Positions 22,146 through 30,858 of a stretch of DNA of 64,000 nt are shown here, one piece after another (positions within the stretch are counted from its first letter, which is position 1; the number at the start of each line of letters is the position of its first letter). This stretch comes from Parabacteroides distasonis. Its GTDB lineage: Bacteria; Bacteroidota; Bacteroidia; Bacteroidales; Tannerellaceae. The stretch lies in assembly GCA_015060925.1 (NCBI GenBank), contig SUXM01000005.1:57308-121307 (forward strand). Reading direction: 5' to 3'. The notes under the pieces are model-generated. The model was given only the letters and a program-made list of their open reading frames with translations, was not told where the DNA came from and ran no database searches. The position numbers and the translations under genes were made by a program.

Positions 22146-22742
22146 TTATCCTTTATGTCTGCTTTTTAGTTCACGTGCCAAGTCCTCAATACGAAGTCCT
22201 TTGCTTGTTAATAATACGATTAGGTGGTAAATCATATCCGCTGATTCATACACCAATCGGTCGATAGTACCGTTAGTCGCTTCAATCACTGTTTCTACGG
22301 CCTCTTCACCTACTTTCTGTGCCATCCGATTGATACCTTTTTGGAATAGGGTAGTCGTATAAGAACCTTCCGGCATCTCTTGGCGGCGTTGTTCGATGAA
22401 GTTTTGTAGATATTTGAAGAACATGATGTCTTCTTCGTTCTTCTCGCCAAAACAGGTATCGGTGCCGGTGTGGCAAACAGGGCCTGCCGGTATAGCTTTG
22501 ATCAAAAGAGTATCATTGTCGCAATCGGCGGCAACGGAAACAACCTGCAATGTATTCCCGCTTGTTTCCCCTTTCATCCAAAGACGATTTTTTGTACGGC
22601 TGAAAAAGGTAACCTTGCCGGTTTCGATCGTCTGGTTGTATGCTTCTTCGTTCATGAATCCTAACATCAATACTTTGTTGGTGTTATTGTCTTGAACGAT
22701 GGCTGGAATTAATCCGCCCATTTTTTCAAAATCTAAATTCAT
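22146..22742 (-). CDS. hisIE: Bifunctional phosphoribosyl-AMP cyclohydrolase / phosphoribosyl-ATP pyrophosphatase
   Basis: Catalyses steps 2 and 3 of histidine synthesis. Seen: 198 aa from ATG 22742 (MNLDFEKMGGLIPAIVQDN). An ATG 27 nt upstream is possible but less family-like. The N-terminal HisI half has LWMKGETSGN, the metal-binding DCDND and CHTGTDTCF. The C-terminal HisE half (about 110-198) has KVGEEAVETVIEA and ESADMIYHLIVLL. A 124-nt gap with a 22-bp repeat array separates it from hisF, while ftsE follows after 7 nt. Confidence 0.95.
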   Translation of the reverse strand: MNLDFEKMGGLIPAIVQDNNTNKVLMLGFMNEEAYNQTIETGKVTFFSRTKNRLWMKGETSGNTLQVVSVAADCDNDTLLIKAIPAGPVCHTGTDTCFGEKNEEDIMFFKYLQNFIEQRRQEMPEGSYTTTLFQKGINRMAQKVGEEAVETVIEATNGTIDRLVYESADMIYHLIVLLTSKGLRIEDLARELKSRHKG

Positions 22743-22785
22743 CTTTATCTGTTGTTTTACTGTTGTCAATATTATTTATATGAAA

Positions 22786-22873
22786 ATGTATGCCCATTGA
22801 GGAAAAATTCCTTCGTCATCCATTGAAAATCCCTTGCCTATCGGTTGGAGATCTCCTGCTCATCCATTAAATG
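22786..22873. repeat. 22-bp-period repeat array inside the his block
   Basis: Units start at 22786, 22808, 22830 and 22852. Aligned starts include TTCCTTCGTCATCCATTG, TCCCTTGCCTATCGGTTG and TCTCCTGCTCATCCATTA. The period is exactly 22 bp although the units are diverged. The middle unit best resembles the TTCCATGCCYATGGAA family seen elsewhere. The last unit overlaps the start of hisF stop region by a few bases. Confidence 0.6.
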
Positions 22874-23622
22874 CGGACATTTACTCTCTCTTTAAGAAGG
22901 TACTGTTTTAAGTCTTTGATGCCGATTTCCCCGAAATGGAAAACGCTTGCAGCTAATGCTGCGTCTGCCTTTCCTAAAGTAAAAGCATCGCGAAAATGTT
23001 CCATGTTTCCTGCTCCTCCGGATGCAATCACAGGGATATGCAGGTTGTCGGCCAATGTGGCCAATGCTTCATTCGCATAGCCAGTTTTCACTCCGTCATG
23101 CGTCATGCTTGTAAATAGGATCTCGCCCGCACCCAAGCTTTCTGCTTCAGCAGCCCATTGAAACAAATGCTTCTCTGTCGGGATACGTCCGCCATTTAGA
23201 TAACAAATCCAGTCATTATTTTCGTAATTGGCGTCAATCGCTACGACACACACTTGGCTACCGAAGTTTTTCGCAATCTCTTCAATCAATTTGGGGTTAC
23301 GTAAAGCCGCAGAATTGATTGATACTTTGTCTGCTCCGGCGCTGAGCAACCGATCTACATCTTTTAATTCATTGATTCCTCCTCCGACAGTGAAGGGTAT
23401 GCTGATTTTTGCTGCAACTTTCTTGACTAATTCGGTAAAAGTTTTGCGCCCTTCGTGCGAAGCTGTTATATCCAAATAAACCAATTCGTCGGCACCTTCA
23501 CGGCTATATTGTGCTCCTAATTCAACCGGATCACCTGCATCACGGAAGTTTACAAAATTTACACCTTTAACGGTTTTTCCGTCTTTGATGTCTAAACAAG
23601 GGACGATTCTCTTTGCTAACAT
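22867..23622 (-). CDS. hisF: Imidazole glycerol phosphate synthase, cyclase subunit
   Basis: Uses ammonia from HisH to close the imidazole ring, giving IGP and AICAR. Seen: 251 aa, (beta/alpha)8 barrel. Catalytic Asp lies in VPCLDIKDG (near residue 11), with phosphate-binding VGGGI and ASGGAG and the second catalytic Asp in VVAIDAN. It lies 13 nt downstream of hisA in the order hisH-hisA-hisF. Full length for the family. Confidence 0.97.
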   Translation of the reverse strand: MLAKRIVPCLDIKDGKTVKGVNFVNFRDAGDPVELGAQYSREGADELVYLDITASHEGRKTFTELVKKVAAKISIPFTVGGGINELKDVDRLLSAGADKVSINSAALRNPKLIEEIAKNFGSQVCVVAIDANYENNDWICYLNGGRIPTEKHLFQWAAEAESLGAGEILFTSMTHDGVKTGYANEALATLADNLHIPVIASGGAGNMEHFRDAFTLGKADAALAASVFHFGEIGIKDLKQYLLKERVNVRI

Positions 23623-23635
23623 ATTTATTCCAGTC

Positions 23636-24355
23636 TTATGCGAAACGAACCAACTCTTTCAATTGGATTTTCCCCTCATAGATGGCTTTACCAAAGATGA
23701 CAGCGGGGATTCCGGCTTCCGCTAAATTTTCAATATCTTGGATAGAACTGACTCCTCCGCTTGCTATTAAATAAAGTTGAGGTATCTGTTCAAGTATCTC
23801 TTTGTATAAATTGATGGCCGGCCCTTGAAGCATCCCATCACGACTGATATCCGTGCAGATTGATTTCGTGATACCTTTTTGGTGATAATGTTGGATGAAA
23901 GGGATCAGCTCTTTCTCTGTTGTCTCTTCCCATCCGCTGATAGCAATCTTTTTCTCTTTCGCATCGGCTCCGAGGATAATCTTTTCTGAACCGAACTTGC
24001 TTATCCAGGATGTAAATACTTCCGGGTTTTTGACGGCAATACTTCCGCCCGTAACCATTTGCGCCCCACTCTCAAAGGCGATTTGTAGGTCGCTATCTTG
24101 TTTTAAACCACCTCCAAAGTCGATGGTTAGGGAGGTATGGGTGGCTAAACGCTCTAAGGTACGGTAATTAATAATCCGTCCTTGTCGGGCACCGTCCAAA
24201 TCGACAACGTGCAAACGGCGGATGCCATGGTCTTCAAACATTTTTGCAACGTCCAAAGGATCTTCGTTGTAGACCTTTTTTGTATCGTAATCGCCTTGTG
24301 TCAGACGTACACACTTACCTTCTATTAAATCTATGGCAGGTATTAATTCTATCAT
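23636..24355 (-). CDS. hisA: Phosphoribosylformimino-5-aminoimidazole carboxamide ribotide isomerase
   Basis: Fourth step of histidine synthesis, an Amadori rearrangement of ProFAR. Seen: 239 aa, TIM barrel; catalytic Asp in IPAIDLIEG (near 8), DFGGGL, the second Asp in CTDISRDGM and phosphate loop ASGGVSS. It is 6 nt from hisH and 13 nt from hisF, so clearly one transcription unit. Confidence 0.97.
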   Translation of the reverse strand: MIELIPAIDLIEGKCVRLTQGDYDTKKVYNEDPLDVAKMFEDHGIRRLHVVDLDGARQGRIINYRTLERLATHTSLTIDFGGGLKQDSDLQIAFESGAQMVTGGSIAVKNPEVFTSWISKFGSEKIILGADAKEKKIAISGWEETTEKELIPFIQHYHQKGITKSICTDISRDGMLQGPAINLYKEILEQIPQLYLIASGGVSSIQDIENLAEAGIPAVIFGKAIYEGKIQLKELVRFA

Positions 24356-24361
24356 AGGTCG

Positions 24362-24952
24362 TTATAGGTTTAAAAAGTTATGTAATATAACTTCTCCCAC
24401 TTGCCCACTTTTTTCCGGATGGAACTGTGTGGCATAAAAGTTATCTTTATGCAATGAGGCACTGAATGGGTGGATGTAGTCGGTTGTCGCAGCTGTGAAA
24501 TCATTTACCGGCACATAGAAACTATGGACGAAATATACAAATTGGTTTTCCAACTGCTTGTTGAACAATCCTTCTTTTACGTCTGTAATCGAATTCCATC
24601 CCATGTGTGGCACCTTGTCTTCATGTTTTTGCGGGATAAAACGCTTAACATCTGTATCGAATATTCCTAAACAATCCACATCTCCCTCTTCAGAGTGGCG
24701 ACACATGAGTTGCATGCCCAGGCAGATACCTAAGACTGGCTGTTTTAAATCTTTTATTATGGTATCAAGTTGATACTTTTTTAGATAATCCATGGTGGTT
24801 TGCGCTTCGCCTACCCCCGGAAAGATGACTTTGTCTGCTTTATGTAATAATTCAGGGTCTGCCGTAATGGTTGCTTCTATTCCTAACCTTTTTAGGGCGT
24901 AATTGACCGAATAGATATTCCCTGCATTATATTTGATAATAGCGACTTCCAT
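24362..24952 (-). CDS. hisH: Imidazole glycerol phosphate synthase, glutaminase subunit
   Basis: Class I glutamine amidotransferase feeding ammonia to HisF. Seen: 196 aa; oxyanion region FPGVGEAQ, nucleophile Cys in GICLGMQLM and the His/Glu of the triad in TQFHPEKSG. First gene of the visible his block. Upstream on the minus strand a TAGTTTTG box (24980-24987) is a candidate -7 element. Confidence 0.97.
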   Translation of the reverse strand: MEVAIIKYNAGNIYSVNYALKRLGIEATITADPELLHKADKVIFPGVGEAQTTMDYLKKYQLDTIIKDLKQPVLGICLGMQLMCRHSEEGDVDCLGIFDTDVKRFIPQKHEDKVPHMGWNSITDVKEGLFNKQLENQFVYFVHSFYVPVNDFTAATTDYIHPFSASLHKDNFYATQFHPEKSGQVGEVILHNFLNL

Positions 24953-25065
24953 TATTTAATCTTTTTGTATTTGAGGTTGCAAAACTAACAAATTATCATG
25001 ATATATGGATAGGGGTGTGATGAAAACTTACATTTTTCAATGGGGTAGTGTCTTTTTTTGTTAAG

Positions 25066-25118
25066 TCGGACTTAATCTGATTTACATCCGAGGAAATGGC
25101 GGATTAAGTCCGATGTAA
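25066..25118. other. Nested alternative hairpins
   Basis: TCGGACTTAATCT (25066-25078) pairs with GGATTAAGTCCGA (25101-25113). TTACATC (25082-25088), in its loop, can instead pair with GATGTAA (25112-25118), which overlaps the first right arm. The two structures are mutually exclusive. No T-run follows on the plus strand. Confidence 0.5.
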
Positions 25119-25229
25119 TAAAAACTACATCAATAGGGGAAAAAGCCTTGTGATGAGTGAAAAATGTCTTTTTATTTGCTTGATTTTCAGATGGGAATAA
25201 AAAATATTGAAAATATATGGGTTGAATAG

Positions 25230-25260
25230 TTGCATAATTCAAATAAATCATCTACCTTTG
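25230..25260 (+). promoter_or_regulatory. Promoter of the tRNA-Asp pair
   Basis: TTG at 25230-25232 and TACCTTTG at 25253-25260 are 20 nt apart and match the Bacteroidetes promoter consensus, 37 nt upstream of the first tRNA. Confidence 0.75.
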
Positions 25261-25296
25261 CATCGCAATTCAGAGGAATAGCAATCTTAAAATAAT

Positions 25297-25370
25297 GGTC
25301 CGGTAGTTCAGCTGGTTAGAATACATGCCTGTCACGCATGGGGTCGCGGGTTCGAGTCCCGTCCGGACCG
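25297..25370 (+). tRNA. tRNA-Asp (GTC), copy 1
   Basis: 74 nt. Acceptor GGTCCGG/CCGGACC with discriminator G; anticodon stem CATGC/GCATG with loop CTGTCAC, anticodon GTC; intact T-loop TTCGAGT. The first of two tandem genes, 12 nt apart. Confidence 0.96.
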
Positions 25371-25382
25371 CACATATTGAAT

Positions 25383-25456
25383 GGTGCGTTAGTTCAGCTG
25401 GTTAGAATACATGCCTGTCACGCATGGGGTCACGGGTTCGAGTCCCGTACGCACCG
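25383..25456 (+). tRNA. tRNA-Asp (GTC), copy 2
   Basis: 74 nt. D- and anticodon arms are identical to copy 1. The acceptor is GGTGCGT/ACGCACC, so two acceptor base pairs differ by paired (compensatory) changes, and one T-stem pair is A-T rather than G-T. Confidence 0.96.
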
Positions 25457-25460
25457 CAAG

Positions 25461-25497
25461 AAGGTTCTGAAGTTTTTTGCTTTAGAACCTTTTTTTG
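25461..25497 (+). terminator. Terminator after the tRNA-Asp genes
   Basis: AAGGTTCT (25461-25468) pairs with AGAACCTT (25484-25491), followed by a T-run. It lies 5 nt after the second tRNA. Confidence 0.85.
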
Positions 25498-25510
25498 TTG
25501 AATATAAGTG

Positions 25511-25542
25511 TAAAAAAAAGAGGTATCATAAAGAACCTCTTT
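25511..25542 (-). terminator. Terminator of the M23 peptidase gene
   Basis: Arms 25517-25524 and 25535-25542 (8 bp) overlap the stop codon. On the minus strand the hairpin is followed by a run of eight T. Confidence 0.75.
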
Positions 25543-26374
25543 CTTCCTTAATTAATTCTTTTTCTTTTGTTTTTTGATAAGGATTGTAATCTCCGGCTAA
25601 TTGGTGGGGCATGGCTTTTATAGGTTCCACTTTTATTTTATTCCCCTCTTGAGTAAATGAAAGGCAGTCGTCTTTTAACGTTCTTTCTTTTAAATTAAAG
25701 ATGATGTCGGGATTGATATGCTGACCGTTTACACGTACTTCAAAGTGAAGATGGTCGGTCGTTGCTCGTCCTGTACGTCCGGAAATAGCGATGGGTTGGC
25801 CGGCTTTTACCCGATCTCCCGGTTTAACCAAGTTCTTAGTGTTGTGGCTATAAAGGGTTTCCATACCGTTATAGTGACGTATCACTATCAAATTGCCGTA
25901 GGCAAAATAGGGTTTGGATAGTCGGACAATACCATCAAAGGCTGATACAATTGTATCTTTTGGGTGTGTTTTTAAATCCACTCCGGTATGGTTTCTGCGA
26001 CGTCCGGCATATGGGGAGATTACTTTGGCTCCAGGTAGGGGAAACGCATACTCCTCTTTTTGGATTAAACTTAAATCTATTAGCATTTTTCCGTCTATCA
26101 TTAACTTAGGGTCGGTAGCTGAAATATTTGTTTTTTCTCTTTCAGCGAAATCTTCAGTTATGTGTTTGCGGGGAGAAATCGGACTTTTTATTTCGGCCTT
26201 TTCTGGGAATATAAATGCCAAATCTGTTACAGGTAAAGGTATTTCAGTTTGAGGAAGTCTCATGATAGGCTCTAATTGGGACTCAGATTGCGTCTGTGTT
26301 GTCCACAGTGAATGGCAAGCACTCAATATGCATAGAACGATATAAAAAGATATGATAAAATATATTCTGGACAT
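25526..26374 (-). CDS. M23 family (LytM-type) peptidase lipoprotein
   Basis: Probable peptidoglycan hydrolase or hydrolase activator in the envelope. Seen: 282 aa; lipoprotein signal with lipobox LSAC (Cys20); a low-complexity linker; LytM domain from about 110 to 225 with zinc ligands in HTGVDLKTH and HLHFEVRVNG and the fold-typical SGRTGRATTDHLH. Metal ligands are present, so it may be active rather than a degenerate activator. Monocistronic, with its own terminator; a -7 box TACCTTTG lies at 26396-26403 on the minus strand. Confidence 0.88.
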   Translation of the reverse strand: MSRIYFIISFYIVLCILSACHSLWTTQTQSESQLEPIMRLPQTEIPLPVTDLAFIFPEKAEIKSPISPRKHITEDFAEREKTNISATDPKLMIDGKMLIDLSLIQKEEYAFPLPGAKVISPYAGRRRNHTGVDLKTHPKDTIVSAFDGIVRLSKPYFAYGNLIVIRHYNGMETLYSHNTKNLVKPGDRVKAGQPIAISGRTGRATTDHLHFEVRVNGQHINPDIIFNLKERTLKDDCLSFTQEGNKIKVEPIKAMPHQLAGDYNPYQKTKEKELIKEERGSL

Positions 26375-26395
26375 TTCTCAAATTGATTCAGACTG

Positions 26396-26403
26396 CAAAG
26401 GTA
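26396..26403 (-). promoter_or_regulatory. -7 box of the M23 peptidase gene
   Basis: Minus-strand TACCTTTG, 22 nt before the ATG at 26374. No clear -33 box at the expected distance. Confidence 0.5.
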
Positions 26404-26486
26404 GGGAAATAGATTTAATCGGTTATATTTTTTTATGGGTTTATAGTTTCGTTTGTTTTTTTTAGGAATATTTGAAGAAAGAGTAG

Positions 26487-26529
26487 AAATAGAAAAAGCG
26501 CTTATTACAAATAAGCGCTTTTTCTATTT
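26487..26529. terminator. Perfect 20-bp bidirectional terminator hairpin
   Basis: Arms 26487-26506 and 26510-26529 are perfectly complementary around a 3-nt loop. Core is AAAAAGCGCTTATT. A- and T-runs flank both sides. It ends 14 nt from the uxuA stop on the minus strand. Confidence 0.9.
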
Positions 26530-26543
26530 GATGAGGTTATGTA

Positions 26544-27719
26544 TTAGTCTTGAAATAAAGAGCGAGCAATACCTAACTCTAACCCACGCAATTCTGCTAA
26601 ACTACGCAAACGACCGATGCAAGAATAACCTGGATTTGTCTTCTTATGAAGATCGTCAATCATCTGGTGTCCATGATCCGGACGCATAGCGATTGAACAA
26701 CCACGTTGTTGTTGGATTTCTAAGAATGCTTTCATTACTTCGTATACATTAACATCTCCTTCCAACAAGTTTGCTTCGAAGAAGTTTCCTGCTTCATCAC
26801 GTTTAGTACTACGGATATGAACGAAATCAATGCGGTCTGCAAAACGTCTCATCATACCTGCCAAATCGTTGTCTGCACGTACACCGAATGAACCGGTACA
26901 CAAGCATAATCCATTACTTTGGTTTGGTACTGCTTCAATTAGCTTTTGGAAGTCTTCCTCTGTGCTGAGGATACGCGGTAGTCCTAAGATTGAGTATGGA
27001 GGGTCATCCGGATGGATTACCATGCGTGCTCCTACTTCGTCTGCTACTGGAGTGATTTCTTTTAAGAAATAGATTAAGTTCGCACGAAGCTTTTCTGCAT
27101 CAATGTCTTTGTAGCGATCTAATTCAGCTTGGAATTGTTCCAATGTAAAACTTTCTTCTGAGCCTGGGAGACCGGCAATCATGTTGCGGACAAGTAATGC
27201 TTTGTCGTCCTCAGTCATTTCTTCGAAGCGAGCCTTTGCAATGGCTTTTTCTTCGTCAGAGTATTCTTGTTCTGCAGCCGGACGTTTTAAAATGTATAGG
27301 TCAAAAGCCATAAATGCGGCACGTTCAAAACGTAAAGCTTTAGAGCCATCCGGCATGGTGTATGCCAAGTTTGTTCGTGTCCAGTCTAATACCGGCATGA
27401 AATTGTAAGTGATAATTTTGATATCACATGCAGCCAAGTTACGGATGCTTTGCTTGTAATTTTCAATATATTTTTGGAAGTCTCCTGTCTGAGTTTTGAT
27501 GTGCTCATGTACCGGTACGCTTTCAACTACGCTCCATCGTAGACCGGCTGCTTCGATCATCTCTTTTCTTTTTTGGATCTCTTCGATTGTCCAAACTTCG
27601 CCATTAGGAATGTGATGCAAAGCATTTACAATACCTGTTGCTCCAGCTTGGCAAATATCGGAAAGGCTTACTGGGTCATTAGGACCATACCAGCGCCATG
27701 TTTGTTCACATAAATACAT
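26544..27719 (-). CDS. uxuA: Mannonate dehydratase
   Basis: Dehydrates D-mannonate to 2-keto-3-deoxygluconate in hexuronate (glucuronate) breakdown. Seen: 391 aa, TIM-barrel xylose-isomerase-like fold; N-terminal [31 protein letters not shown], metal-site motifs [41 protein letters not shown] and MRPDHGHQM. Full family length. It follows the SDR gene by 25 nt and ends in a strong hairpin, so the two form an operon for the fructuronate to mannonate to KDG steps. Confidence 0.95.
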   Translation of the reverse strand: MYLCEQTWRWYGPNDPVSLSDICQAGATGIVNALHHIPNGEVWTIEEIQKRKEMIEAAGLRWSVVESVPVHEHIKTQTGDFQKYIENYKQSIRNLAACDIKIITYNFMPVLDWTRTNLAYTMPDGSKALRFERAAFMAFDLYILKRPAAEQEYSDEEKAIAKARFEEMTEDDKALLVRNMIAGLPGSEESFTLEQFQAELDRYKDIDAEKLRANLIYFLKEITPVADEVGARMVIHPDDPPYSILGLPRILSTEEDFQKLIEAVPNQSNGLCLCTGSFGVRADNDLAGMMRRFADRIDFVHIRSTKRDEAGNFFEANLLEGDVNVYEVMKAFLEIQQQRGCSIAMRPDHGHQMIDDLHKKTNPGYSCIGRLRSLAELRGLELGIARSLFQD

Positions 27720-27744
27720 AGTTTCTTAATTTTAAATAGTACAA

Positions 27745-28557
27745 TTAAATAGAGAATGCATCAAAACCTCCATCAACAATTGCTATAGTTCCAGTTACGA
27801 ACTTAGAAGCGTCACTGATTAGATATTGGATTGTTCCAAATAATTCTTCAGGAGAACCTAAGCGTCTGAAAGGAGTATGAGCGATTACTGATTCGGCACG
27901 TGGAGTGTATGAACCATCCGGGTTTGTCATTAATGTGCGGTTCTGTTCTGTCAAGAAGAAACCGGGAGCGATTGCATTTACACGCAAACCTTCACCAAAT
28001 TTAATGGCTAATTCTCCTGCTAAATATTTAGTTAAGTTAGAAATAGCAGCTTTTGCAGCTCCATAGCCAACTACACGAGTCAAAGGACGAAGTGCTGACT
28101 CAGATGAGAAGTTAACGATTGCACCTTCTTTTTGTTGAGCCATTACATCTGCGAATACCATTGTTGGAAGAACAGTTCCAAACAAGTTCAAATCAACGAC
28201 TTTACGGAAAGCGTCAATATTTAAATCAAAAATAGTATTATCCGGTCCGATAGTAGCTCCGGCCATATTACCTCCAGCTGCATTTAACAATGCATCAATA
28301 CGACCATATTTTTCCAAGATGTCTTTCTTGTTTTGCTCAAGTACATCTTTATTTAATACGTCTGTTAAGAAGAAGCTGGCTTCTCCACCTTTTGCTTTGA
28401 TTTCAGCAACAACTTGTTCGCCTATTTCTGCAGCACGGTCAAGAATAACCACTTTTGCGCCCTCTTCTGCTAAATAGCCTGCAATACCTTTACCTAAAAT
28501 GCCGGCACCTCCGGTGATGATGACAACTTTGTCTTTTACACAAAATAAATTAGCCAT
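27745..28557 (-). CDS. SDR-family D-mannonate oxidoreductase (fructuronate reductase)
   Basis: Expected to reduce D-fructuronate to D-mannonate with NAD(P)H. Seen: 270 aa short-chain dehydrogenase; cofactor motif TGGAGILGKGIA near 15-26, NAAGGN, catalytic Ser in NFSSESAL and YxxxK in GYGAAKAAISNL, C-terminal DGGFDAFSI. The sequence is SDR, unlike the long-chain UxuB of E. coli. The assignment rests on adjacency to uxuA, a pairing common in Bacteroidetes. Its first gene position suggests it leads the operon. Confidence 0.8.
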   Translation of the reverse strand: MANLFCVKDKVVIITGGAGILGKGIAGYLAEEGAKVVILDRAAEIGEQVVAEIKAKGGEASFFLTDVLNKDVLEQNKKDILEKYGRIDALLNAAGGNMAGATIGPDNTIFDLNIDAFRKVVDLNLFGTVLPTMVFADVMAQQKEGAIVNFSSESALRPLTRVVGYGAAKAAISNLTKYLAGELAIKFGEGLRVNAIAPGFFLTEQNRTLMTNPDGSYTPRAESVIAHTPFRRLGSPEELFGTIQYLISDASKFVTGTIAIVDGGFDAFSI

Positions 28558-28652
28558 GTTTTTTAATGTTTATGATATTAAGATTATATTCTATAATACA
28601 TGCGTGTCCAAAATTAGAGTATTTATTTCTCAAATAAAAGGAAATTAAGAAA

Positions 28653-28699
28653 AAATTCCATGCTCATGGAAAAGTAATTAAAAGAGCATGGAATTTCTT
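28653..28699. repeat. 22-bp-period palindromic repeat array, 2 units
   Basis: Units at 28656 (TTCCATGCTCATGGAA) and 28678 (TTAAAAGAGCATGGAA) are in 22-bp register. The two together also form a 13-bp hairpin (28653-28665 with 28684-28696). It lies 3' of the gene at 28740 on the minus strand and probably ends its transcript. Confidence 0.7.
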
Positions 28700-28739
28700 A
28701 TAAGTCAAGCTGGATGTTAGACTTTATACTTTCAAAGTT

Positions 28740-29375
28740 TTAATTTATTTCTTCTTCGGTTTTTGACCATGTGTTTAATTTCCTGAAGACATAACATTGC
28801 ATCATGTAAGTTAGAGGAATAGCGATGAATAAGCCTACAAAAAATAATATACAACCGATGATTGCAATTCCAATGGAAGTTAACAGAATTAGGAAAAGAG
28901 GCCATGTTAACCCCTCTGTCAGAGTCCAACTTCTTTTTAAAGAGTCTATGATGCCGGCATTCTCTTCCACAATAAGTGCTGTGTAAAACTGAAGACGAAC
29001 TGCTAAATAGATACCAGGTATTATAAGTAAGACAATACCAAGGGTTACAATGCAGGCATAAATGATATTAGCAATAAGATAGGTGAATACTTTGCGTGAT
29101 TCTTGTCCGTATGCTGAAAATTGGGGCTCTTCTCCGTCAATGGTTTGGAATATGTTTTTATAATAGCCTAACATGAAAAGTGAAGATATGATTAGGCTAA
29201 TCAAGCTGACAGTTAAAGCTCCAATGGTTGAACTTTCGGCCGGAGTACCAAATAAACTGATGATGGATGAAAGAATGGTGAATCCAATCAATAATCCGGC
29301 TAATACCCAAATTTGGGATTTTGTTAATTTCCAAGAAGTTTTAAATACTTCAGATATGCTAAATTTAGATTCCAT
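28740..29375 (-). CDS. Multi-pass membrane protein (DUF975/YciC-like)
   Basis: Seen: 211 aa with about five or six hydrophobic helices. The segment GIVLLIIPGIYLAVRLQFYTALIVEENAGIIDSLKRSWTLTEG is typical of the DUF975/YciC and glycerophosphodiester phosphodiesterase membrane-domain group. The family has no established enzymatic role, and older annotations such as carotene monooxygenase are unsupported here. It is monocistronic and divergent from the acrAB-oprM genes. Confidence 0.65.
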   Translation of the reverse strand: MESKFSISEVFKTSWKLTKSQIWVLAGLLIGFTILSSIISLFGTPAESSTIGALTVSLISLIISSLFMLGYYKNIFQTIDGEEPQFSAYGQESRKVFTYLIANIIYACIVTLGIVLLIIPGIYLAVRLQFYTALIVEENAGIIDSLKRSWTLTEGLTWPLFLILLTSIGIAIIGCILFFVGLFIAIPLTYMMQCYVFRKLNTWSKTEEEIN

Positions 29376-29541
29376 AAATGTTAAAATTTATAAGATTATA
29401 TATGCGGTAAAATTAGAATAAATAATTGAAAGAGCAAATGAAAAATTTTGATTTTATACATGGTTTGTAAGATTATGTAAAATATAATGTTTTTTTATAT
29501 ATAAAGAATGTGTAATTGAAAGATGTAATATAAAAAGATTC

Positions 29542-29549
29542 TATCTTTG
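29542..29549 (+). promoter_or_regulatory. -7 box of the acrAB operon
   Basis: TATCTTTG matches TAnnTTTG, 82 nt before the acrA ATG. The nearest upstream TTG is 23 nt away, slightly long. The ~75-nt leader is long enough for regulation, but I see no clear operator. Confidence 0.45.
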
Positions 29550-29630
29550 TATGTTTTTAGTTATAGTAGGTTGATTAAGTCAATGTGGAGTGTGAGAACT
29601 CTTGTTGGGGAAATATAAAAATCAATAAAT

Positions 29631-30842
29631 ATGAATAAACAAATGTTGAAAACTACGATTACTCAAGTAAGACAAATTGCTTTGTTTGCGGTGGGTGTAT
29701 CTTTTTTATCCGCTTGTGGAGGCGGTCAGAGTGGTATGAAGTTAGGGGATGACGAGTTTGCTGTAAAAGCTGTAAGTATATCCTCCAGTGATCAATCTAT
29801 TTCTTATCCTGCGACAATTAAGGGGTTACAAGATATAGAAATTCGTCCTCAGGTTTCTGGTTTTGTTGTTCAGCTTTGTGTTGATGAAGGTGCAACAGTT
29901 CGTAAAGGACAGGCTTTGTTTAAGATTGATAACACTCAATATGCAGCTGCTTATCGTCAAGCCAATGCTGCAGTAAAGACAGCTGAAGCTAATGTGAATA
30001 CTTTAGCATTAACACAAGAAAATAAGAAGATGCTGCATGAGAAGAAGATCATCAGTGATTTTGAATATCAGACAGCAGTGAATAACTTATTGTCTGCTAA
30101 AGCAGCATTGGCTCAGGCTGAAGCAGCTCGTGTCAGTGCCAAACAAAATTTGGACTTCTGTACTGTAACTAGTCCTTCAGATGGTGTAATTGGAACTTTC
30201 CCGTATCGTGTAGGTAGCTTGGTAAGTCCTTCTATTTCAAAACCGTTGACTACTGTTTCTGAGATAGGAAAGATGTATGTCTATTTTTCCATGACGGAAA
30301 AGGATTTGTTACGTCTGACAAAAGCGGGTGGTACGTTGAAAGAACAATTGGAAAAAATGCCGGCTGTAAAACTTCAGTTAGCAGATGGTTCTATTTATGA
30401 GTTTGATGGTAAAATAGAGGCCGTAAGTGGTGTGATTGATCAAACAACAGGTTCTGTAAGTATGCGTGCTGTGTTCTCCAATGAGAAGAATATTTTGAGA
30501 AGTGGTGGTATGGCCAATGTGATTTTCCCTTATACCATGGAAAATATCATTTTGATTCCTCAATCAGCTACAGTTGAAATTCAGGATAAAAAGTTTGTTT
30601 ATATCCTTCAGCCGGATAGTACGCTTAATTATACGGAGGTTCAGATTTCTCCGTTAAATGATGGGCAGAATTATATTGTTGTAGGAGGTCTGAAATCAAA
30701 TGATAAGATTGTTGTTGAAGGTGTACAGTTGTTACATGATGGTCAGAAGATCACTCCTATAACCCTTGAACAGAAAGAGGCTAAATATCAACAAGCTTTG
30801 AAAGATCAGCATGAAGGTAATTTAGAAACAGCGTTTAATTAA
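29631..30842 (+). CDS. acrA: RND efflux periplasmic adaptor lipoprotein
   Basis: Bridges the inner-membrane RND pump and the outer-membrane channel. Seen: 403 aa; lipobox LSAC with Cys29; barrel-sandwich/lipoyl halves IEIRPQVSGFVVQLCVDEGATVRKGQALF and VTSPSDGVIGTFPYRVGSLV flanking an alpha-hairpin (about 95-170); beta-barrel and membrane-proximal domains to about 375. First gene of a three-gene efflux operon, 16 nt before acrB. No TetR-type regulator is adjacent. Confidence 0.93.
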   Translation: MNKQMLKTTITQVRQIALFAVGVSFLSACGGGQSGMKLGDDEFAVKAVSISSSDQSISYPATIKGLQDIEIRPQVSGFVVQLCVDEGATVRKGQALFKIDNTQYAAAYRQANAAVKTAEANVNTLALTQENKKMLHEKKIISDFEYQTAVNNLLSAKAALAQAEAARVSAKQNLDFCTVTSPSDGVIGTFPYRVGSLVSPSISKPLTTVSEIGKMYVYFSMTEKDLLRLTKAGGTLKEQLEKMPAVKLQLADGSIYEFDGKIEAVSGVIDQTTGSVSMRAVFSNEKNILRSGGMANVIFPYTMENIILIPQSATVEIQDKKFVYILQPDSTLNYTEVQISPLNDGQNYIVVGGLKSNDKIVVEGVQLLHDGQKITPITLEQKEAKYQQALKDQHEGNLETAFN

Positions 30843-30858
30843 TTAGGAATAAGATAGG

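Larger units (their letters stand above)
24953..25296. other. Gene-free gap between hisH and tRNA-Asp with structured DNA
   Basis: No credible coding frame. It holds a possible minus-strand -7 box for hisH (24980-24987, TAGTTTTG), a 13-bp inverted repeat (25066-25078 with 25101-25113), a 10-bp inverted repeat (25030-25039 with 25158-25167) enclosing it, and the tRNA-Asp promoter. Confidence 0.6.

Noticed and set aside
25338..25577. Plus-strand frame through the tRNA-Asp genes
   Set aside because: It translates tRNA and terminator sequence; no coding support.
26487..26529. Perfect 20-bp palindrome as an operator or attachment site
   Set aside because: A/T runs on both sides and its position right after the uxuA stop fit a bidirectional terminator better.
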